From contig CAUGJE010000013.1 in the NCBI GenBank assembly GCA_959599915.1, positions 1-57,547 on the forward strand: DNA of 57,547 nt. Direction: 5' to 3'. The notes under the pieces were generated by a model that saw only the letters and a program-made list of their open reading frames with translations, did no database searches and had not been told where the DNA came from. The translations under genes were made by a program, and so were the position numbers. Positions within the stretch are counted from its first letter, which is position 1; every line of letters begins with the position of its first letter. Shown one piece after another: positions 54,172-57,547 of the stretch. This DNA is from an uncultured Collinsella sp. (lineage in GTDB: Bacteria > Actinomycetota > Coriobacteriia > Coriobacteriales > Coriobacteriaceae).

Positions 54172-54702
54172 TTAGGCGAGCTTGCGAGCGAGCTCTCGCA
54201 CCTCTTCCAACTTGGGCGACGATGCCATGCTGTCGCGCTCGGTCATACCGCTGATGGTGATAATGCCCTGGTCCTCCCACTTGCAGTACGCGCAGGTTGA
54301 CTTGTACATAGCGATCGCCGCATCATAGACACCCTCGCTGTGGCTATCGAGTAAAAGGGCCGTCTTGGTGAACGGGAAGCCCGTAGCACCGAAGGCGTAC
54401 AGGCGGTCGATGACAGCCTTCTCCTGTGCGGTGATATCAAACCAGTAGATAGGCGAAGCGAAGACGACCATGTCGGCGTCTTTCAGCGACTCAATCACGT
54501 TGGCCATGTCATCCTTCTGCACGCAGACGCCCTCATGGGCGAAGCAGTACTGGCATCCCAAGCAGCCGGCGATCTTCTTGCTGGCAACGCGGACGACCTC
54601 GACCGTATTGCCGCCCTCACGCGCGGTCTCGGCAAACGCCTCGACCATGGTATCGGTATTGGCGCCCTTACGCGGGCTGCCGCTCAATACAACGATATTC
54701 AT
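54172..54702 (-). CDS. NAD(P)H-dependent FMN reductase / iron-sulfur flavoprotein
   Basis: 176 residues. Flavodoxin-like fold with FMN loop SGSPRKGANTDTM and SPIYWFDITAQEK. Four cysteines (47, 50, 53 and 60; GCLGCQYC...GVC) fit the 4Fe-4S-binding type of this family. It reduces flavin or uses FMN for electron transfer. AAGGAGAGG precedes the ATG. It is on the same strand as the TetR gene upstream. Confidence 0.88.
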   Translation of the reverse strand: MNIVVLSGSPRKGANTDTMVEAFAETAREGGNTVEVVRVASKKIAGCLGCQYCFAHEGVCVQKDDMANVIESLKDADMVVFASPIYWFDITAQEKAVIDRLYAFGATGFPFTKTALLLDSHSEGVYDAAIAMYKSTCAYCKWEDQGIITISGMTERDSMASSPKLEEVRELARKLA

Positions 54703-54745
54703 AGGATTCCCTCTCCTTCATGCTGCAGGCGCGCAGCATTTTTTC

Positions 54746-54774
54746 TTGTAACCAAAACAAATGGGGTTAATCAA
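54746..54774 (-). promoter_or_regulatory. Possible promoter of the flavoprotein gene
   Basis: Minus strand TTGATT (54769-54774) and TTACAA (54746-54751) are 17 bases apart, 44 bases from the start codon. Confidence 0.4.
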
Positions 54775-54906
54775 TCGCCAGCAGGCCATATCTCTTGCTC
54801 AAGTTCCCTAAAGAAGCTCAAGGCGATTGCGATTGCCTTATGCAACATCGAAAACCAAAGAGGGGCCATAGCAACGTCGCCTGCCTGAAATGGCACGCTG
54901 TCAAGA

Positions 54907-55461
54907 TCAACTACGGGGATCGTGACGAGCCGATACCGCCCGCATGCCCCCTTCGGAATAGGCGCTGAGCAGCTCCTGAGCGTGGGCAAACTCGGGCCCT
55001 CGCCTCCAACCGAGCAGGCGGTTGACCGCGAGATTTCCCTGGACGTTGTGGACGAAGAGCAGATAGGCGTCCTCGCGCGAAAGCCCAGTCTCCTCCATGA
55101 TCGAGGGAACCATCTGCTCGGCGCCGCGCTCGACGACGCGCTGTGCCACCCGGGCGTACGCGTCGTCATCCGAGTAGAGCAGATAATAGTCATCGTTTGC
55201 CGGCGGACGCTGGCAGAGGGCACCCGCCTCCGTTCCCTCGAGCGGCGGCACCGCCGCCAAGGCCTCGTCGATAAGCGCGTCGAGCAGGGCGAACTTGTCC
55301 TCGTAGTGCAGATAGAACGTGCCACGGTTGATATCGGCGCGGCGGCAGATATCCGCTACCGTCATCTTCGCGAAGCCGACCTCGGCCAGCAGCGCGAAGA
55401 ACGCCTCCCGTATGACCGAGAGTGTATAGCGTCGGCGACGATCGATCTTCCCCGCTTCCAT
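54907..55461 (-). CDS. TetR family regulator divergent from the sirtuin cluster
   Basis: 184 residues. HTH at about 8-52 (LLAEVGFAKMTVADICRRADINRGTFYLHYEDKF). The C-terminal domain is helical. The ATG at 55461 has GGAGGGG just upstream; longer starts lack a site. The gap of 143 bases to the sirtuin genes contains a near-perfect palindrome around ACACGTGT, which is the likely operator. The ligand is unknown; NAD+ or redox stress are only guesses from context. Confidence 0.88.
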   Translation of the reverse strand: MEAGKIDRRRRYTLSVIREAFFALLAEVGFAKMTVADICRRADINRGTFYLHYEDKFALLDALIDEALAAVPPLEGTEAGALCQRPPANDDYYLLYSDDDAYARVAQRVVERGAEQMVPSIMEETGLSREDAYLLFVHNVQGNLAVNRLLGWRRGPEFAHAQELLSAYSEGGMRAVSARHDPRS

Positions 55462-55565
55462 TACCCCTCCAATTGCAACGCTCGACAATGCCCGGCAAAC
55501 GCTCGTTTATCGACAGCAGGCCGAAGCTGTTCATTGCTCTTAAGCAAATCGACATGGATACTTTT

Positions 55566-55585
55566 TATAGACACGTGTTTATAAT
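55566..55585 (+). promoter_or_regulatory. Probable operator and -10 of the sirtuin operon
   Basis: TATAGACACGTGTTTATA (55566-55583) is an 18-base near-palindrome with one mismatched pair. It overlaps TATAAT at 55580-55585, 19 bases before the GTG start of the first sirtuin gene. Confidence 0.6.
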
Positions 55586-55604
55586 AGCTGAAAGAAGGTA
55601 TCCA

Positions 55605-56570
55605 GTGACCCTGTACGAGCAGCTCGTTATCGAGCTCACCAACCAATCGTTTTCCCTTCAGGCCGCCTACCGCAGCGGCGGCACGCCCTATGAGCTGAGT
55701 GACCGCGAGCCCGAGCCCTACGACCAGCAAATCGAGGACTTCGCCCGCATGATCGAGGAAGCCGATTGCGTGCTGGCGGGCGGGGCCTCCGGGCTCTCCG
55801 CGGCGGGCGGCGGCGACTTCTACTACGAGGACAACGCGACCTATCGCAAGCATTTCGGCAAATTCGCCGAGCGTTACGGTTTCAAGGGCGCTTTCGAGGG
55901 GTCGTTCTACCGCTGGCCCACCGCCGAGGCGCGCTGGGGATACCTCGCCACCTTCCTCGACACCACGCTCAACGCCCCGCTGCGCAAGCCCTACAGGGAC
56001 CTCGACGCCATTCTCGCCGAGAAGGATTTCTTCGTGCTCACCACCAACCAGGACACGCAGTTTGTGAAGCTCTATCCCTGGGAGAAAGTGGCAGAGATCC
56101 AAGGCGACCACCGCTTCTTTCAGTGCTCCCGCTGTTGCACCGACGCGGTGTGGGATGCGGTCGAGCCGGTCTCCAACATGGTAGAGGCCATGGGAGACGG
56201 CCTTGAGGTTCCGACAGAGCTCGTGCCGCGCTGCCCGCACTGCGGGGCAGAGGCGTTCCCCTGGGTTCGCGGCTACGGCAACTTCCTGCAGGGCGAACTC
56301 TACGAGGAGCAGTACCGCAAGGTGTCCGACTGGCTCGACGCGCACGCACGGCAGAGGATCCTCTTCCTCGAGCTGGGTGTGGGCCGCATGACGCCCGCGT
56401 TTATCCAGGAGCCGTTCTGGGCCCTCACGGCGCAGTTACCGCAGGCCAGCTACATCGCCGTAAACAACAAGACGCAGTTTCTCCCCCGCGCGATCGAGGA
56501 TCGGGGGCTCGCCGTTCGCGCCGACATCGCCGACGTGCTTGCCGACGTGCGCAAGACGCTGGGGAGGTAG
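55605..56570 (+). CDS. Class-M-like sirtuin (SirTM type)
   Basis: 321 residues from a GTG with AAGAAGG 6 bases upstream. Rossmann motif GGASGLSAAGG (59-69) and TTNQDTQF (146-153). The catalytic His of deacetylase sirtuins (in the HG motif) is replaced: the stretch reads IQGDHRFFQC, with Gln166. A zinc ribbon has Cys174/177 and Cys210/213. The family's ELGVGRMTP follows. These features match protein-ADP-ribosylating sirtuins known beside macrodomain genes better than deacetylases. Next gene begins 3 bases later. Confidence 0.82.
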   Translation: MTLYEQLVIELTNQSFSLQAAYRSGGTPYELSDREPEPYDQQIEDFARMIEEADCVLAGGASGLSAAGGGDFYYEDNATYRKHFGKFAERYGFKGAFEGSFYRWPTAEARWGYLATFLDTTLNAPLRKPYRDLDAILAEKDFFVLTTNQDTQFVKLYPWEKVAEIQGDHRFFQCSRCCTDAVWDAVEPVSNMVEAMGDGLEVPTELVPRCPHCGAEAFPWVRGYGNFLQGELYEEQYRKVSDWLDAHARQRILFLELGVGRMTPAFIQEPFWALTAQLPQASYIAVNNKTQFLPRAIEDRGLAVRADIADVLADVRKTLGR

Positions 56571-56573
56571 CGC

Positions 56574-57272
56574 ATGGAGACGGCGAAAGCAGTTCGCATA
56601 GGCAGGGCGCTAGCCGAAGCGGATCTTGTCATCATCGGCGCTAGCAACGGACTGGACATGGCAGAGGGGCTCAACCTTTTCTGCGCCGATGCTCATTTCC
56701 AAGAGGCGTACGGGGACCTCGCCCAGGCAGACGGCATCGGCTGCATACTGCAGGGGCTTGCCTCCCCGGATGCCAGCGTGCGACGCCGATGGGCCGAGCG
56801 GTTTCATCAAAAGGAATATCTCGAATATGAGCCCAGCCCGCTCATGAACGAGCTGCGGCGTCTTACAGAGCACGCTGACACCTTCGTGATCACGTGCAAT
56901 ATCGACGGGCACTTCGTACGCGCAGGGTTCAACGAGAACCGCGTGCTCGAGACGGAGGGGGGCATACGCACGTCGATCGACGAGCGGCGTCTCGCCCATC
57001 CAGACGCCCTCGCCACGGCCCAGCTCGAGGAGCTCGAGCGCCTTGTGCAAGCCCATCGCAACGGCAGGGTCGCCATCCTCGAACTTGGCGTGGGACTGCG
57101 CAACGGCATCATAAAGCACATGCTCGCCCAGATCGCGAACGTCTGCGAGCACGCCACCTACATCGTGTTCAACTACAGCCAGGCCATGGCGCCCGACGCC
57201 TCGTGCGAGACGATTCTCGTTGACGGCGATATGACCCCGGCTTTCGAGGAGATTGCCCAATGCCGTCTCTAG
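56574..57272 (+). CDS. Short zinc-less sirtuin-like protein
   Basis: 232 residues. IIGASNGLDMAEG (20-32), TCNIDGHF (107-114) and ELGVGLRNG (about 175) are the three sirtuin landmarks, in the order seen in the gene before it. The zinc ribbon is absent: the stretch after ETEGG (127-130) has no Cys pairs. The catalytic-His position is ETEG here. The protein is about 90 residues shorter than its neighbour. It may be a regulatory or NAD-binding partner. Gene start overlaps nothing; its end overlaps the next gene by 13 bases. Confidence 0.8.
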   Translation: METAKAVRIGRALAEADLVIIGASNGLDMAEGLNLFCADAHFQEAYGDLAQADGIGCILQGLASPDASVRRRWAERFHQKEYLEYEPSPLMNELRRLTEHADTFVITCNIDGHFVRAGFNENRVLETEGGIRTSIDERRLAHPDALATAQLEELERLVQAHRNGRVAILELGVGLRNGIIKHMLAQIANVCEHATYIVFNYSQAMAPDASCETILVDGDMTPAFEEIAQCRL

Positions 57273-57547
57273 AGAGGGAAGCGTATAGGCTTCGAAGCCT
57301 TATCGACGATGCCGACGCCATCATCGTCGGCATCGGCTCGGGCATGTCAAGCGCCGCCGGGTTCAACCATTACAACCGCGCAGGCATGGCGCGCGCCGGA
57401 ATGACGGACTGGCAGCAAGCCTTTGGCTTCAAGAGCCTTTTCGACGGCTTCTACCACCTCTACCCCAGCCTCGAGCAGCAATGGGCCTACTTTGCGCGAT
57501 ACATCGACTTCATGCTGCGCGAGCTGGCCTCGCAGCCCTATCTCGAC
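57260..57547 (+). CDS. Third sirtuin-like protein, truncated by the window end
   Basis: 96 residues visible from the ATG at 57260. IIVGIGSGMSSAAGFNHY (about 22-39) is a sirtuin nucleotide-binding loop of the SirTM kind. The rest runs off the end. The 13-base overlap with the preceding gene indicates co-translation. Its catalytic motifs cannot be judged here. Confidence 0.8.
   Translation, partial: MPSLEREAYRLRSLIDDADAIIVGIGSGMSSAAGFNHYNRAGMARAGMTDWQQAFGFKSLFDGFYHLYPSLEQQWAYFARYIDFMLRELASQPYLD

Noticed and set aside
52702..57547. The DUF4143 ATPase and the sirtuins as one defence island
   Set aside because: The sirtuin genes are on the opposite strand and separated by a flavoprotein and a TetR gene. 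The sirtuin motifs resemble SirTM rather than the NADase sirtuins of defence systems, and there is no effector pairing.

Overview
The window reads as chromosomal DNA of a high-GC, Gram-positive anaerobe. Gene content (BvgS-like hybrid kinases, an atypical second type IIA topoisomerase, an LAxTG-anchored surface protein, agmatine deiminase genes, many small redox proteins) and numerous short GGGAC-containing palindromes point to the Coriobacteriia, most likely a Collinsella. That assignment is inference from gene families, since there is no rRNA to read. I found no tRNA, rRNA, CRISPR array, prophage or complete insertion sequence.

Layout. 1-5.9 kb: the 3' part of a hybrid histidine kinase, a MATE exporter, a LysR regulator, an EamA transporter and ung. 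5.9-9.1 kb (minus): prfC, a VUT/queuosine-precursor-type transporter and an SDR. 9.3-11.3 kb: an autoregulated GntR/ABC export operon. 11.4-13.9 kb (minus): a ClC transporter, a LOG-family protein and a K+ channel. 14-17.4 kb: a BvgS-like hybrid kinase and a PNPOx-fold flavoprotein. 17.5-22 kb: a MalY-type PLP enzyme, TrmO, an XRE/zinc-ribbon/TipAS fusion, a glutaredoxin and Dus. 22-24.2 kb: a repeat-rich stretch with a decayed LysR gene, a 183-bp palindromic element and two membrane proteins. 24.3-30.4 kb: agmatine deiminase, a frameshifted carbamoyltransferase, two paralogous MFS carriers and a TetR regulator whose probable operator (CCTACCG) recurs at both transport loci. 30.5-37.9 kb (minus): a MacB-like ABC exporter, CoA-disulfide reductase, a rhodanese fragment, a TlpA lipoprotein, a NapH-like ferredoxin and a 48-residue CXXC protein. 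38-39.9 kb: a two-component system divergent from that redox operon. 40-46.8 kb: GMP synthase lacking its glutaminase domain, a LuxR regulator and a 1455-residue surface protein. 46.9-52.6 kb: a lipoprotein and the topoisomerase pair. 52.7-57.5 kb: an AAA/DUF4143 protein, a flavoprotein and a TetR regulator divergent from three consecutive sirtuin-fold genes.

The most interesting system is the terminal sirtuin cassette (55.6 kb to the end). The first protein has lost the sirtuin catalytic histidine and carries TTNxD and QGD motifs, which resemble the ADP-ribosylating class M sirtuins. The second has lost the zinc ribbon, and the third runs off the window. A palindrome in the divergent promoter suggests control by the adjacent TetR protein.

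The second theme is a set of palindrome families: seven copies of a GTGACAAAGGGAC hairpin, two of a TCATTGGGGACGTTC hairpin and several singletons. They sit at gene ends and sometimes supply stop codons or C-terminal codons. They look like REP-type elements mobilised from elsewhere or a lineage-specific 3'-end signal; no transposase is in the window.
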